Shown piece by piece: positions 33,798 through 43,695 of a stretch of DNA of 56,023 nucleotides (position 1 is the stretch's first letter; each line of letters starts with the position of its first letter). The notes under the pieces are model-generated. The model was not told the origin of the DNA and did not search any database. It saw nothing but the letters and a program-made list of their open reading frames with translations. This stretch comes from Calditrichales bacterium (lineage in GTDB: Bacteria; Calditrichota; Calditrichia; Calditrichales; J004): assembly GCA_015493745.1 (NCBI GenBank), contig WGCN01000021.1, forward strand, positions 1-56,023. The letters run 5' to 3'. Both the position numbers and the translations under genes were made by a program.

Positions 33798-34277
33798 ATG
33801 GATAAAGAAAAAAACGGTACGATAAAAACGTCCTATCGCTACTCGATATTGTGCATTTCGAATCACTATTTTGGTGTGGAGGTGGACAATGTCCGGGAAG
33901 TGTTATTGACGCCACGCTACACCCGTCTGCCCAATGTCGATAAAAAAATTATCGGCGTTTTTAATTTACGCGGTCAGATTCATTCATTGGTGGACATAAG
34001 CAGCTTTCTGAATTTGCCGCCGAAAGAGATTAAAAAGACGGATTTTGTTGTTGTGCTCCAGAAGAATGATATGTCTTTTGGGGTATTGGTGGATAAAGTA
34101 CATGACGTTATAAACGTAGAAACCAATAAGATAGAGGTCCCCACCAGGGATATGCCGCTCAATCTGATTAATTTTACCAATGGATTTTATGATCATAAGT
34201 CCCTGGGGCGCATTTTTTTGTTGGATCTGGAAGTGATATTCAACTCCAGAGAGCTTTCCCGTTACAGTTACCAATGA
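33798..34277 (+). CDS. cheW: CheW-like coupling protein
   Basis: A 159-residue CheW-domain protein. The core signature [18 protein letters not shown] is at about residues 51-68, and the second subdomain reads [14 protein letters not shown]. CheW joins chemoreceptors to CheA in the cytoplasmic array. Its place between the regulator and the receptor matches PilI in Pil-Chp operons. The mcp gene begins 4 bp after the stop. Confidence 0.93.
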   Translation: MDKEKNGTIKTSYRYSILCISNHYFGVEVDNVREVLLTPRYTRLPNVDKKIIGVFNLRGQIHSLVDISSFLNLPPKEIKKTDFVVVLQKNDMSFGVLVDKVHDVINVETNKIEVPTRDMPLNLINFTNGFYDHKSLGRIFLLDLEVIFNSRELSRYSYQ

Positions 34278-34281
34278 GGGT

Positions 34282-36072
34282 ATGATGAGTAAATCAAGCT
34301 TTAAGCTGATCAAACAGTATCTGAAATTTATATTACCGATAACCTTGATTCTTGTCTCCATCTGGGTGTATTGGCAACGGGAGCAAAGCAAAACCGCCGA
34401 AACCTTCCGCCAGGAAAGCATTGTTAAAACGGCGGCCGGCGCCGCGGCGCATCTTTTAAACGGTACGGATTTGGATAAAATAGAAAAGCCGTCCGATTTT
34501 AACGGTGCCGCCTATCGGCGGGCCTCGGAACAACTGGCCCGCTTAAAACAATCCCTGCCCTATTCCGACGTGGAGTTGAAAATTGTAAAACTTTCCGGCA
34601 ATGTCTCCTCCATAGTGGTTACGGACAAGCCGGAGAACAGAATCGGTAAGGATTTTGACAACTGGCTGGAGATGAAAGAGGCGGTAAAGGATAATAAAGT
34701 TCATACACGCCTTGAGTGGGACGGCGACCTGGCCGTTATCAGTGCCGTCAGTCCCGTTAAGGATTCCCAACAAAATGCCCTGGTTGTTATCCGGGTAAAG
34801 AACAACCCCGGAGAGGCCCTCTCTTTATGGAATAATCTGGTTATTCCGTTGGGGATAATCATCCTGCTGGTTATCATCTCCATTTTTGTTTTACTGCGGG
34901 AAACCGGTCAAATGAATTCCGATATCGACGAGGTGGTGCAATCCATTGAGCGTATCAAGCAAGGTCAAAACATATTCGCCGCCAACAAGGATGAGAGCTA
35001 TTGCGCTGATATTTATCCGCAATTAAAATCATTGGAAACAGGGATGTCGGTCAACAAGTCCCTTCAGGAAGAGCGGGAAAAAATTCAACGGCAGATAAAG
35101 GAACTGTTGAAAATAGTCAGCAGCGCGGCCGATGGTGATTTTACGCAACAGGCGGAAGTTACCGCCGATGCCCTTGGCGCTCTTTCCGATTCTTTTAATA
35201 TCATGATCAGCGATCTGAGCCATCTGATTAAGGATGTCAAGAAAGCCGCGGAACAGGTGGCCACCTCCACCGAGGAAATATTGAGCAATACCGATGCCAT
35301 GTCACAGGGGGCTGAAGCGCAGGCCACGCAAACGGACAATATCAGTAAGCTGGCCCGGGAAATGGCCGAGCTGATCTATAATACTAATATCAATGCCCAG
35401 CGCGCTTCCGAGGCGGCGAAAAAAGCCATCGACGTGGCCCAGAGAGGCGAGGCCATCGTTAAACGCTCCAATGACGGTATGCAAAAGATTCGCCGGTCGG
35501 TTCAGGAAGTTTCCCGGCAGATGAATACTTTGAGTGACAACTCGGTGCGTATCAGTGAAATTACCGATTTTATCAGCGAAATTGCCAGTCGCACCAATCT
35601 GCTGGCCCTGAACGCCTCCATCGAAGCGGCCCGTGCCGGAGATGCCGGCCGTGGATTCTCCGTGGTGGCCGATGAAATCCGTAATCTGGCCGAACGCTCG
35701 GCCAAGGCGGCCGAGGAGATTTCCGATCTGATCGAGGATATTCAAACCGGAACCTCACAGACACTAAAAGCGATCGAGAATGGCGAGAAAGAGGTGTCCG
35801 AAGGCACAAAACTGGTGGATGGAGCCGCGGAGGCCCTGAGTGAGATTTTGGACAGTGTGGAGATTTCCACCAATTCCACCGTTGATATTTCCAAGGCCAC
35901 GGAAGAACAGGCCCGTTCCAGTCAGAATATTGTGGAATCCCTGGACCGGATTGCCGGTATCGCCAAGGAAACGGCCAAGGGAGCCAAGGAATCTAAGAAG
36001 TCCGCCTCAACACTGGAGTATCTCTCCCGTCAGTTGAATCAGGCTGTTGAAAAATTCAGACTATCAGAATAA
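34282..36072 (+). CDS. Methyl-accepting chemotaxis protein (PilJ-like position)
   Basis: A 596-residue receptor. Transmembrane helix 1 is at about residues 12-31 and helix 2 at about 186-208, enclosing an extracytoplasmic sensor of about 155 residues with no family I recognise. A linker of HAMP-like length leads to the signalling domain. The hairpin signature starts at residue 433 ([21 protein letters not shown], then [18 protein letters not shown]). It should form a ternary array with the neighbouring CheW and CheA. Tandem ATGs occur at 34282 and 34285, and the GAGGG site fits the second better. No cheR or cheB is in the window. Confidence 0.95.
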   Translation: MMSKSSFKLIKQYLKFILPITLILVSIWVYWQREQSKTAETFRQESIVKTAAGAAAHLLNGTDLDKIEKPSDFNGAAYRRASEQLARLKQSLPYSDVELKIVKLSGNVSSIVVTDKPENRIGKDFDNWLEMKEAVKDNKVHTRLEWDGDLAVISAVSPVKDSQQNALVVIRVKNNPGEALSLWNNLVIPLGIIILLVIISIFVLLRETGQMNSDIDEVVQSIERIKQGQNIFAANKDESYCADIYPQLKSLETGMSVNKSLQEEREKIQRQIKELLKIVSSAADGDFTQQAEVTADALGALSDSFNIMISDLSHLIKDVKKAAEQVATSTEEILSNTDAMSQGAEAQATQTDNISKLAREMAELIYNTNINAQRASEAAKKAIDVAQRGEAIVKRSNDGMQKIRRSVQEVSRQMNTLSDNSVRISEITDFISEIASRTNLLALNASIEAARAGDAGRGFSVVADEIRNLAERSAKAAEEISDLIEDIQTGTSQTLKAIENGEKEVSEGTKLVDGAAEALSEILDSVEISTNSTVDISKATEEQARSSQNIVESLDRIAGIAKETAKGAKESKKSASTLEYLSRQLNQAVEKFRLSE

Positions 36073-36084
36073 AGAGAGGATGCC

Positions 36085-39000
36085 ATGGATTATTCCCAAA
36101 CGGCGGAAATCCCTTTTAATAATTTTTATTTAATCGAGTTCTTTAAGCATTCCCTGCAAAAGCTTGAGAATCAGGTGGCCGAATCCCATCTGAAATTGCT
36201 GGATGATTTGGGGAACTATCTTATTCGCGAAGAGAACCTGATCAATGGCCTGGAAAAGGTAGCCCGGCAACAATACACCAATGATTTGGCCATTTCCCTT
36301 TTTGATATCTATGAGCGGCTGGGCGACCTGCCCCCGGAACAGGCACACGCTGATCTGGAAACCGCGGCGGAAGATTTTACCAATCTCTACGCCTTAATGA
36401 TGGAAGACCGGGAAAGTGTGGCGGCCATACAGCAAATCGTGGCCGAGTTTAAGGCACAGTATGGTGAAGAAGAGAAAGAAAAACAGCTCGAGGAGTTCAT
36501 GGAAATGGCCCAGGCCGATGATGTGGACGTGGTGAAGAAAACCTTGAGCAATAAACCGCAACTGGATTTTAACAGCTTTATCGCGGAAGAGGCGACACAA
36601 AGGCTGGCAGCGCTACTGGCCGGGAATCCCGAGGCCGAAGCCTATTTGCAGGTTTTTAAAAATATCCGGGCCTATCTTTCTTCCCCGGAAAGTAAAACGA
36701 ATCTGCCGGCAAATATTAACAAGCTTTTTTCCAGCATTAAGCCATTGGCATCAACGGCGGAGAGTACGCCGACGGAGCTTTACCTGGCATTGGATGAGCA
36801 TGTGGGCCGTGCCCAGGGTGCTCTGGCTCAGTTCGAAGAACAGGAAAACGAGCTGTTTAACCGCTTTCTGGAAAAGATCGAGTTTGCCGATGACAAGAAA
36901 ACAGCGGAAGCCCCGTCAAAAACGGAACCGGGTGATACTCTGGATGAACTGCTGCATGCTTACTTTAAAGCGGAGGTGGATGACTGGCTGGAAGAGCTGG
37001 CCAACAGTTTAAGCAAAATCGGCACGCCGCAAAACTGGAACCCGCCGCAAGAGGCCTGTAAATCCTTTAAAGAAATAAGCATGATTCACGGTTACCGTAC
37101 CTATGAACATGTGGCCCAAATGCTGTTAAACCATTTTCAGAAGTGGCAGGACGATGGGATAACGGTGCAGGAGGGTGAACAACGGTTCGCGTCCCTGTTG
37201 AAGCTGTTGAAATCTCCGGAACTATATCAGGATAAAAAGGCGGCTAAAAAGGCACTTGATGATATTCAGCATGAGTTGGACGATACCGCTGAACGTTTAC
37301 AAACCGTTCCGGAGGAACCGCCGACTGTTGACGAGGAAGAAAAACCGGAAGAACAGGAAAAAACGGTTGAAGGGAAAGAGGATACCGAAGCAAGCCTGCC
37401 CTTTAGCAAAGATATGGTGGAAGACTGGCTTAAGGAAGCCGCCGCATTTGCCGCGGGTAAAAATACGGCGCCGTTGATTACCGAAGCATCCGCCACGCTA
37501 AATCAATTGTTGCAGGCCCTGGCCGCCAACCATTTTGCTTTTCCCGTGAGCTTAACGCATGAGCTGACACCGCGTCTGGCTGTTTTGCTAAGCCGGATTA
37601 CCGAAAAGGGTAAGGATACGGATGTGGAGCTTTGGAGTTCGGTATGGAGCAAGCTGCGGGATGAAGATCTGTCCCGGCTTGACATACCCGGCCTGGCGGG
37701 AATGGCCGATGAGCGGGAAACCGTGGAAGCGGAATTTGAACTGCATGATGAAAAGGTGTTCAGGGCCTGTGTTGAAAGTACCCTGAAACACTGGAATAGG
37801 TTGTCTTCCTCTTTTCATGATTTATTTGTAAATCCCCCGGCGCATCCGGAAACCTCGCTGTTTCTGGAAACGCTGGATGATAACTTGCGTCTGCTGGAAA
37901 TGCCGCAATTTAGAAAACTGACCGGTGCCATGATTACCTATCGGGATCAGGCACGCTCGGCTTCCTTTAGCGAGGAGGATGCCGGGGAACTGGCCAGTGC
38001 CTTTAAGCTTTTTATGGACCGCCTCAGCGGGGCCGTTTCCGATCAGTCCTGTGATGACATTGTGGAAATTCTGGCGGATGTGGTTGCCAGGCCCGAATCC
38101 CTGCTGGCCGAGGATGATACCGTTCCCGGGGAAGAGGCGGAGGAGCTGTCCACGGTCGAAGAGGATGAACCGGCCGGTGAAGAGGCCGGAAAAAGCAGCC
38201 TGATGGAGGAAATGGTTGAAGAGGGAACCGGTACGGATGCCGATGATGACCGGGCCTTGTTTAAGGAGGAAACCGAACAATTCCTCAAAGAACTGCGTGA
38301 TTTGCATGCCCTTTTTAAGGAAAACGGTGATCGAGGCCATCTGAGCAAGATGGAGAATGCCGCGCACTCCATCCGTTCGGCTTCCCATATGCTGGGCTTC
38401 CCCAAAGTCAGCGCCCTGGCAGCCTCCCTGGAAGGCATTCTGGAAATGTTTGGCCAGAGCGACCTTGAATATCCTTCACAGTTTAATGATGTATTGGAAC
38501 AGTCCCTCGAGCGGCTGGCCCTCTCCATTGCCGATCCGGAAACGGAAACAGCCGAAATATGCGATAAGCTGGATGCCTTACTGGATCATGTGGTTATCGG
38601 CGGTGATAAAAAAAGCATGGATGAAGCAACGGAGCCGGAAAGTTCGGTTTCGACGGCAAAGGAAGCGCATCCCAAGCTCAATAAGGTTGCCGATGAACAA
38701 CCGCTATTTGCCGAGGGCTCCGATGAGGATGAAGAGTTAAGAGAAATTTTTAAGGAAGAGTCAGCCACTTTTATCCATGATATCGCCGAGTCTAACAATC
38801 AACTGCTGAAAGATCCCGATGATATCCATGCGGCGGAGAACCTGAGCTATGCGGCCCACTCCCTGAAATCCGCTGCAAAAATGCTCGGCTTTAAGGAAAT
38901 CTCCCAGTTGACGGATGCCCTGGAGCGTCTTTTTGATTCTATCCTGAAAAAAGAGGTGAATCATAATCAGGCCCTGTTCGATAAAATAAAAGAATCGATT

Positions 39001-41499
39001 GAGTTGTTGCAGGTTTTAAGCGACGGTGGCGAATTAAGCCAGACTAAAATCGGCCTGCTCCTTTCACAACTGGAACCGGATATGTGGCGCATGAGCAGCC
39101 CCGAGCCGGAACCCCGGATTGAGGATACCGGATCGGAGGAGATCGGTTTGATTTTCTTCGAGGAGGCGTCGGAAATCATCAATCAGTTGAATAATGATTT
39201 GCTGGAGCTGGAAAAAATTCCCGAAAGCGAAATGATTCTTTCCAATATACAACGCCGCTTGCATACCTTAAAAGGTTCGGCCTTTGTATCCGGATTTGAA
39301 CGCATTGGCGATCTGGCGCATAAACTGGAAGACTACTTCCAGCTATTCAAGGAAAAAGATGCTCTGGTAAAACAGGAAATGTTTGACGCCGCTTTTACCG
39401 CCACGGATCTGTTAATGGAAATGGTTAAAGCCATTCCGGAGAAGGGAAGCGATGAAGTTGACCGCTATCTGTTCCGGCTGGCCGAAATAGACAACAAGCT
39501 GTTTCTGTATCAGAATTATGATCAGCCTTCCAAAGGCGAGCCCGGTACGCAGTCGGTAACAAGCCCCTCACCTTCATCGGCGGTGTCATCCAAAAGCGAT
39601 GAAGACAATATTATCCGTATCAGCACGGAATATATGGATAAGCTGGTGGATATGGCTTCGGAGCTGATGATCAACCAGACACAACTGGGGTCGAATCTGC
39701 ATGATCTCAAAGAAGTGCTGGCCGATATTGAAGGGGAAAAGAAACAAATCCGAACCGCGGAAAATATTATTGACGAAGCCTTGTCCCGTGGGGCTTTGGA
39801 AGATGAGCAATCCCTGGAGGAAAAGCAAAAAACAGTTGATGCCATATCCAACAATATCAAGGAGGTGGTACAATCGGTAAACATGATCTATTCGGATCTG
39901 AACAAGCTTACCGAAGGACTGGAACACAACATCGGCCGCGTGGCATCCATAAGTAAGCTGTTACATGCGGATATGCTTAAAGCACGCATGGTTCCCGTGG
40001 ATATGCTGTTTAACCGTTATCCGCGCGCCGTACGGGATTTGGCTAAAAAACAGAAGAAAAAAGTCAACCTGATCATTGAAGATAATAACACCGAGATGGA
40101 CAGGGCCATGGTGGAAGGCCTGGCGGAACCGATTCTGCATATCATCCGCAATGCCCTGGATCATGGCCTGGAAACCCCGGCCGAGCGTAAAAAAATGGGC
40201 AAGTCCGAAACGGGAACCCTGATCCTGCGGGCCCATCAGGATAAAAACCAGATTGTGATTGACGTGGAAGATGACGGACGGGGCATTGATGTGGAAGCCA
40301 TTCGCCGCAAGTTGGTGGAAAAGGAAATCGTTGAACCCGACCGTGTGGAAAAATTAACCGAGGCCGAGCTGCTGGATTATATTTTTTACCCGGAATTTTC
40401 CACCCGGGATGAAACAACCGAGGTTTCCGGCCGCGGGGTGGGGCTGGATGCCGTGGCCGCCCAGATACAAAAGCTAAAAGGAAATGTCCGCCTGAATACG
40501 GAAGCGGGCGTGGGAACCTCTTTCAGCCTGCGGGTTCCTCTGACCCTGATACTGTCGCAGGCCCTGATGGTCAAACTGGGCCGGCAAATCATTGCCATAC
40601 CGGTTATCACCGTACAGGAAACGGTACAATTTAAAAAAGAAGAGATCGTTAAGGATGACGATAAAGGCTATTTGCGGGTACGCGGACGTTTACTGCCCTT
40701 CCTGCAACTATCGGATGTGTTAAAGTTCGATGAACAGGAAGAACAGCCGGAAAAAAATGAAATGTTGGCCGTGGTTCTGTTTGATGCCGGGGTCAGCATG
40801 GCCTTGGGAATCGATGAAATCATCGGCCGGCGGGAAGTGGTCATCAAATCCCTGGGCAGCCATTTGCAAAATGTGGACTATATTTCCGGTGGCACCATTT
40901 TGGCCAATGGAGAAGTGGCCCTGATCCTGGACTATGCCCGGGTGATCCGCTATGTTGAAAATCAATATTTCGGTAAACCCATGGACCGGCCGGCGGTCAG
41001 AAGGAGCACGCGCAAGGTGGCTCCCGTGGCCAAAGAGGCCCCGGCCGGCAAGAAAGATGCCGGAGAAAAGGTTGCCGGAAAACCTTCCGGAGGGGAGGCG
41101 GTAAGCAAAACACGTTTGGTGAGCGGACGAAAGCCCGTTATTCTTATCGTGGATGACTCGAACAGCGTGCGTAACTTTGTCAGCTCGATTCTGGAACGCA
41201 ATGGCTTTGATACCGTAAAAGCGGTGAATGGTGTTGACGCTCTGGATAAAGTCAAGGAAGAAGAGATAGATCTGATGATAACGGACCTGGAAATGCCCAA
41301 GATGCATGGGTTTGAGTTGATCAGCACCATGCGTAAACAAGAGAAATTCGAGGACTTGCCGATTATCATTCTGACGGGACGGGCAGGCATTAAACACAGG
41401 CAAACCGCCGCGGAAGAAGGGGCCGACGCTTTTATCGTTAAACCTTTTAAAGAAAAAGATTTGTTGCAGGCATTGGATCAGTTTATAAAGAGGTCATAA
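36085..41499 (+). CDS. Giant hybrid CheA histidine kinase (ChpA/PilL-like)
   Basis: A 1804-residue cytoplasmic kinase. The first 700 residues contain helical Hpt-like segments without a phospho-accepting histidine; one clear case has K326 at that place (ACKSFKEISMIHGY). Three intact Hpt domains follow with histidines H761 (AAHSIRSASHMLGF), H925 (AAHSLKSAAKMLGF) and H1060 (LHTLKGSAF). Then come the dimerisation domain, an HATPase with N-box HIIRNALDHG (1352-1361), DDGRG near 1396 and GRGVGLD, a CheW-like domain, a basic linker, and a C-terminal receiver (D1690/D1691, acceptor D1734, K1786). This layout matches ChpA/PilL kinases that control type IV pili. AGAGGA precedes the ATG. Confidence 0.95.
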   Translation: MDYSQTAEIPFNNFYLIEFFKHSLQKLENQVAESHLKLLDDLGNYLIREENLINGLEKVARQQYTNDLAISLFDIYERLGDLPPEQAHADLETAAEDFTNLYALMMEDRESVAAIQQIVAEFKAQYGEEEKEKQLEEFMEMAQADDVDVVKKTLSNKPQLDFNSFIAEEATQRLAALLAGNPEAEAYLQVFKNIRAYLSSPESKTNLPANINKLFSSIKPLASTAESTPTELYLALDEHVGRAQGALAQFEEQENELFNRFLEKIEFADDKKTAEAPSKTEPGDTLDELLHAYFKAEVDDWLEELANSLSKIGTPQNWNPPQEACKSFKEISMIHGYRTYEHVAQMLLNHFQKWQDDGITVQEGEQRFASLLKLLKSPELYQDKKAAKKALDDIQHELDDTAERLQTVPEEPPTVDEEEKPEEQEKTVEGKEDTEASLPFSKDMVEDWLKEAAAFAAGKNTAPLITEASATLNQLLQALAANHFAFPVSLTHELTPRLAVLLSRITEKGKDTDVELWSSVWSKLRDEDLSRLDIPGLAGMADERETVEAEFELHDEKVFRACVESTLKHWNRLSSSFHDLFVNPPAHPETSLFLETLDDNLRLLEMPQFRKLTGAMITYRDQARSASFSEEDAGELASAFKLFMDRLSGAVSDQSCDDIVEILADVVARPESLLAEDDTVPGEEAEELSTVEEDEPAGEEAGKSSLMEEMVEEGTGTDADDDRALFKEETEQFLKELRDLHALFKENGDRGHLSKMENAAHSIRSASHMLGFPKVSALAASLEGILEMFGQSDLEYPSQFNDVLEQSLERLALSIADPETETAEICDKLDALLDHVVIGGDKKSMDEATEPESSVSTAKEAHPKLNKVADEQPLFAEGSDEDEELREIFKEESATFIHDIAESNNQLLKDPDDIHAAENLSYAAHSLKSAAKMLGFKEISQLTDALERLFDSILKKEVNHNQALFDKIKESIELLQVLSDGGELSQTKIGLLLSQLEPDMWRMSSPEPEPRIEDTGSEEIGLIFFEEASEIINQLNNDLLELEKIPESEMILSNIQRRLHTLKGSAFVSGFERIGDLAHKLEDYFQLFKEKDALVKQEMFDAAFTATDLLMEMVKAIPEKGSDEVDRYLFRLAEIDNKLFLYQNYDQPSKGEPGTQSVTSPSPSSAVSSKSDEDNIIRISTEYMDKLVDMASELMINQTQLGSNLHDLKEVLADIEGEKKQIRTAENIIDEALSRGALEDEQSLEEKQKTVDAISNNIKEVVQSVNMIYSDLNKLTEGLEHNIGRVASISKLLHADMLKARMVPVDMLFNRYPRAVRDLAKKQKKKVNLIIEDNNTEMDRAMVEGLAEPILHIIRNALDHGLETPAERKKMGKSETGTLILRAHQDKNQIVIDVEDDGRGIDVEAIRRKLVEKEIVEPDRVEKLTEAELLDYIFYPEFSTRDETTEVSGRGVGLDAVAAQIQKLKGNVRLNTEAGVGTSFSLRVPLTLILSQALMVKLGRQIIAIPVITVQETVQFKKEEIVKDDDKGYLRVRGRLLPFLQLSDVLKFDEQEEQPEKNEMLAVVLFDAGVSMALGIDEIIGRREVVIKSLGSHLQNVDYISGGTILANGEVALILDYARVIRYVENQYFGKPMDRPAVRRSTRKVAPVAKEAPAGKKDAGEKVAGKPSGGEAVSKTRLVSGRKPVILIVDDSNSVRNFVSSILERNGFDTVKAVNGVDALDKVKEEEIDLMITDLEMPKMHGFELISTMRKQEKFEDLPIIILTGRAGIKHRQTAAEEGADAFIVKPFKEKDLLQALDQFIKRS

Positions 41500-41592
41500 G
41501 GCAGGTTTGTTGCCCTGTTATCTTCTTCCTGTTGCTTCGACCCCAAGGGGTAGTGCAGATATTTAATCCAGTTTTTTGTAACTTATTCCACT

Positions 41593-43029
41593 ATGCGAAT
41601 TGTTTACTTCTTTATACTGTTTTTTACCGGTTTCAGTCTGGCCCAACAGATAACACTGACCGGAACGGAAATCACCACATCCACCGTCTGGCGGGGAACC
41701 ATCCTCATTGAGGGTGATGTGGTGGTGGGGCCCAATGCCATCCTGACCGTTGAGGCCGGCACCCGTGTATACTTCCGGCCCAATATGGATAAAATGCGCG
41801 GCGGTGCGGATAAAACACGCAGTGAGCTTTTGGTGAAGGGGGTGCTGATTGTAAAGGGCACCCAGGATAAGCTGGTACTTTTCTCTTCCGCCACACAGGA
41901 ACCCCACATGGGCGATTGGTATGGCATCCGCCTGATCAACCCCCGGGAGTCTTCAATTATTAACTATGCCCGTATCGAATATGCCTATAACGGGATCAAT
42001 ATAAAAAAAAGCAGTCCGCAAATTTCCCATTGTCAGATTCAGCTTAACTACAACGCCGGAATGACCATAGAGGTGAAAGCCCGGCCGAAAATAAACAATT
42101 CCATTATCTCGGAAAACGGTTATGCCGGGGTGATTACCAGCCTTGGAGCCCGGCCTGTTTTTTCCAAAACGATTATTTCCTTAAATCAAATCGGTATTAT
42201 CTCGTTCAGCCTCTCTCAACCCAACCTGGGTGACCTGAGTACCGGCAGCCGGGATGCTGTCGGGCAAAATGAGCTTTTCGCCAATGAAGAATATGATTTA
42301 TATAATCATACCAATCTGGAAATAAAGGCCGAAAATAATACCTGGGGTGTGGATGACCCCCAGGCGGTAGCCGATCATATTTATGACCGGGAAGATGACG
42401 CCAGGTACGGCAAGGTGGATTACATTCCCATTTTAGGGCAGCAATTACAAAACCGCGCCGAGCTGATACAGTTGACCCAGGCTGTTACCGAACCGCCTCC
42501 GCAAGCCGCGCTGCCGGAGCTGCCCGCTCAGGAAGAGGGACAGCAGCAAACGGCCCCTGAAACCGGCGCCACGGATCAGCAGTCCGTTGCCGAACAGCAA
42601 ACCGATCTGCTAGCCGGGCAGGAAAATCCGTCTCAGGCTCTGGAACAGCCGCCGCCCGCGTCACAACCCAAGAGGGAAGTCCGGGGGCGGGATGTGGCTA
42701 AAAAAGTGGAAAAACCCAAACCCCAGGATGATGGTATCGACTATGATCAGGTTTTTATGGAGCTCCTGCTCGATGCGAAAAAAAGTGAGATCATTTCCAA
42801 GGTACGGCCCGATTTAAGCGGCTACAATGTTTTACGCTCCAAGGGGCGTGTTATTGTCCGTGCGGTGGTCGGCAAGGACGGACGGGTGGAAAGCGCCTCT
42901 GTTGTGCGCAGCCTGAACCCCGTATTAGACCGGTTGGCCCGGGAGGCGGCACAAAAATTCCGCTATAAGGTCGGCACGGTAAAAGGCCGCCCGGTACGTT
43001 TTGTAACAAATATTCTGTTCAGATTTTAA
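41593..43029 (+). CDS. Secreted beta-helix protein with C-terminal TonB domain
   Basis: A 478-residue protein with a cleavable signal peptide (about 1-18, cut after SLAQ or nearby). Residues about 20-260 contain short repeated strands typical of a right-handed parallel beta-helix (HCQIQLNYNAGMTIE, NSIISENGYAGVI). A Gln/Pro/Glu-rich linker (about 285-385) leads to a TonB C-terminal domain (about 393-478, GRVIVRAVVGKDGRVESASV, then REAAQKFRYKV). No transmembrane anchor is visible, unlike TonB proper, so energy coupling is doubtful. Role unknown; an envelope protein is likely. No clear ribosome-binding site. Confidence 0.85.
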   Translation: MRIVYFFILFFTGFSLAQQITLTGTEITTSTVWRGTILIEGDVVVGPNAILTVEAGTRVYFRPNMDKMRGGADKTRSELLVKGVLIVKGTQDKLVLFSSATQEPHMGDWYGIRLINPRESSIINYARIEYAYNGINIKKSSPQISHCQIQLNYNAGMTIEVKARPKINNSIISENGYAGVITSLGARPVFSKTIISLNQIGIISFSLSQPNLGDLSTGSRDAVGQNELFANEEYDLYNHTNLEIKAENNTWGVDDPQAVADHIYDREDDARYGKVDYIPILGQQLQNRAELIQLTQAVTEPPPQAALPELPAQEEGQQQTAPETGATDQQSVAEQQTDLLAGQENPSQALEQPPPASQPKREVRGRDVAKKVEKPKPQDDGIDYDQVFMELLLDAKKSEIISKVRPDLSGYNVLRSKGRVIVRAVVGKDGRVESASVVRSLNPVLDRLAREAAQKFRYKVGTVKGRPVRFVTNILFRF

Positions 43030-43044
43030 TTGATGAGGAGTCCT

Positions 43045-43695
43045 GTGAGCAAGGATGGAAAATTGTATGTGGCCATCGCCGGTAATATCGGGGTGGGGAA
43101 AACAACATTAACACGGAAATTGAGCGATAAGCTGGGCTGGAAAGCCTATTTTGAAAAAGTGATCGATAATCCTTACCTCTCCGATTTTTACAAGGACATG
43201 AGCCGTTGGAGTTTTCATTTACAAATATTTTTCCTGTCGCATCGCTTTAAAAGCCAAAAGGAGATTACGGAATGGCCCGGTTCCTGTATTCAGGATCGCT
43301 CCATTTATGAGGATGTTGAGATATTTGCCCATACCCTGCATGAACAGGGTTTCCTCTCGGACAGGGATTATGACAATTACCGGGCGCTTTTCGCCACCAT
43401 GATCGAGTATTTACGCAAGCCGGATCTGATACTCTATTTACGTTCGCCCGTTGATCGGCTGCTGAAACATATCGCCAAGCGGGGCCGGGATTATGAAAAG
43501 ACCATCGATCCCAACTATCTTCTTCAATTAAATGACGCCTATGACGCCTGGATAGAACGGGCCATGGAGGCCGGCTTTAATGTGGTGACCATCGAGTGCC
43601 AGGGGCGGGATTTTGAAAGTAATGAAGATGATTTTAAACTTATTTACCAGCCGGTCAAAGAATTGGAACAACAGCAGTGGCTGCCCGGTGTTTGA
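43045..43695 (+). CDS. Deoxynucleoside kinase (dAdo/dGuo kinase-like)
   Basis: A 216-residue kinase that phosphorylates deoxynucleosides for salvage. The P-loop GNIGVGKTT is at residues 13-21, the QDRSIYED motif holds the catalytic acid/base region, and a lid RGRDYE follows. Specificity (purine or pyrimidine) cannot be read from sequence alone. I chose GTG 43045 because GAGGAG lies 4 bases upstream. A TTG/ATG start at 43030/43033 is in frame but would cover that site. Its 3' end overlaps the glycosyltransferase gene by 19 bases. Confidence 0.9.
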   Translation: MSKDGKLYVAIAGNIGVGKTTLTRKLSDKLGWKAYFEKVIDNPYLSDFYKDMSRWSFHLQIFFLSHRFKSQKEITEWPGSCIQDRSIYEDVEIFAHTLHEQGFLSDRDYDNYRALFATMIEYLRKPDLILYLRSPVDRLLKHIAKRGRDYEKTIDPNYLLQLNDAYDAWIERAMEAGFNVVTIECQGRDFESNEDDFKLIYQPVKELEQQQWLPGV

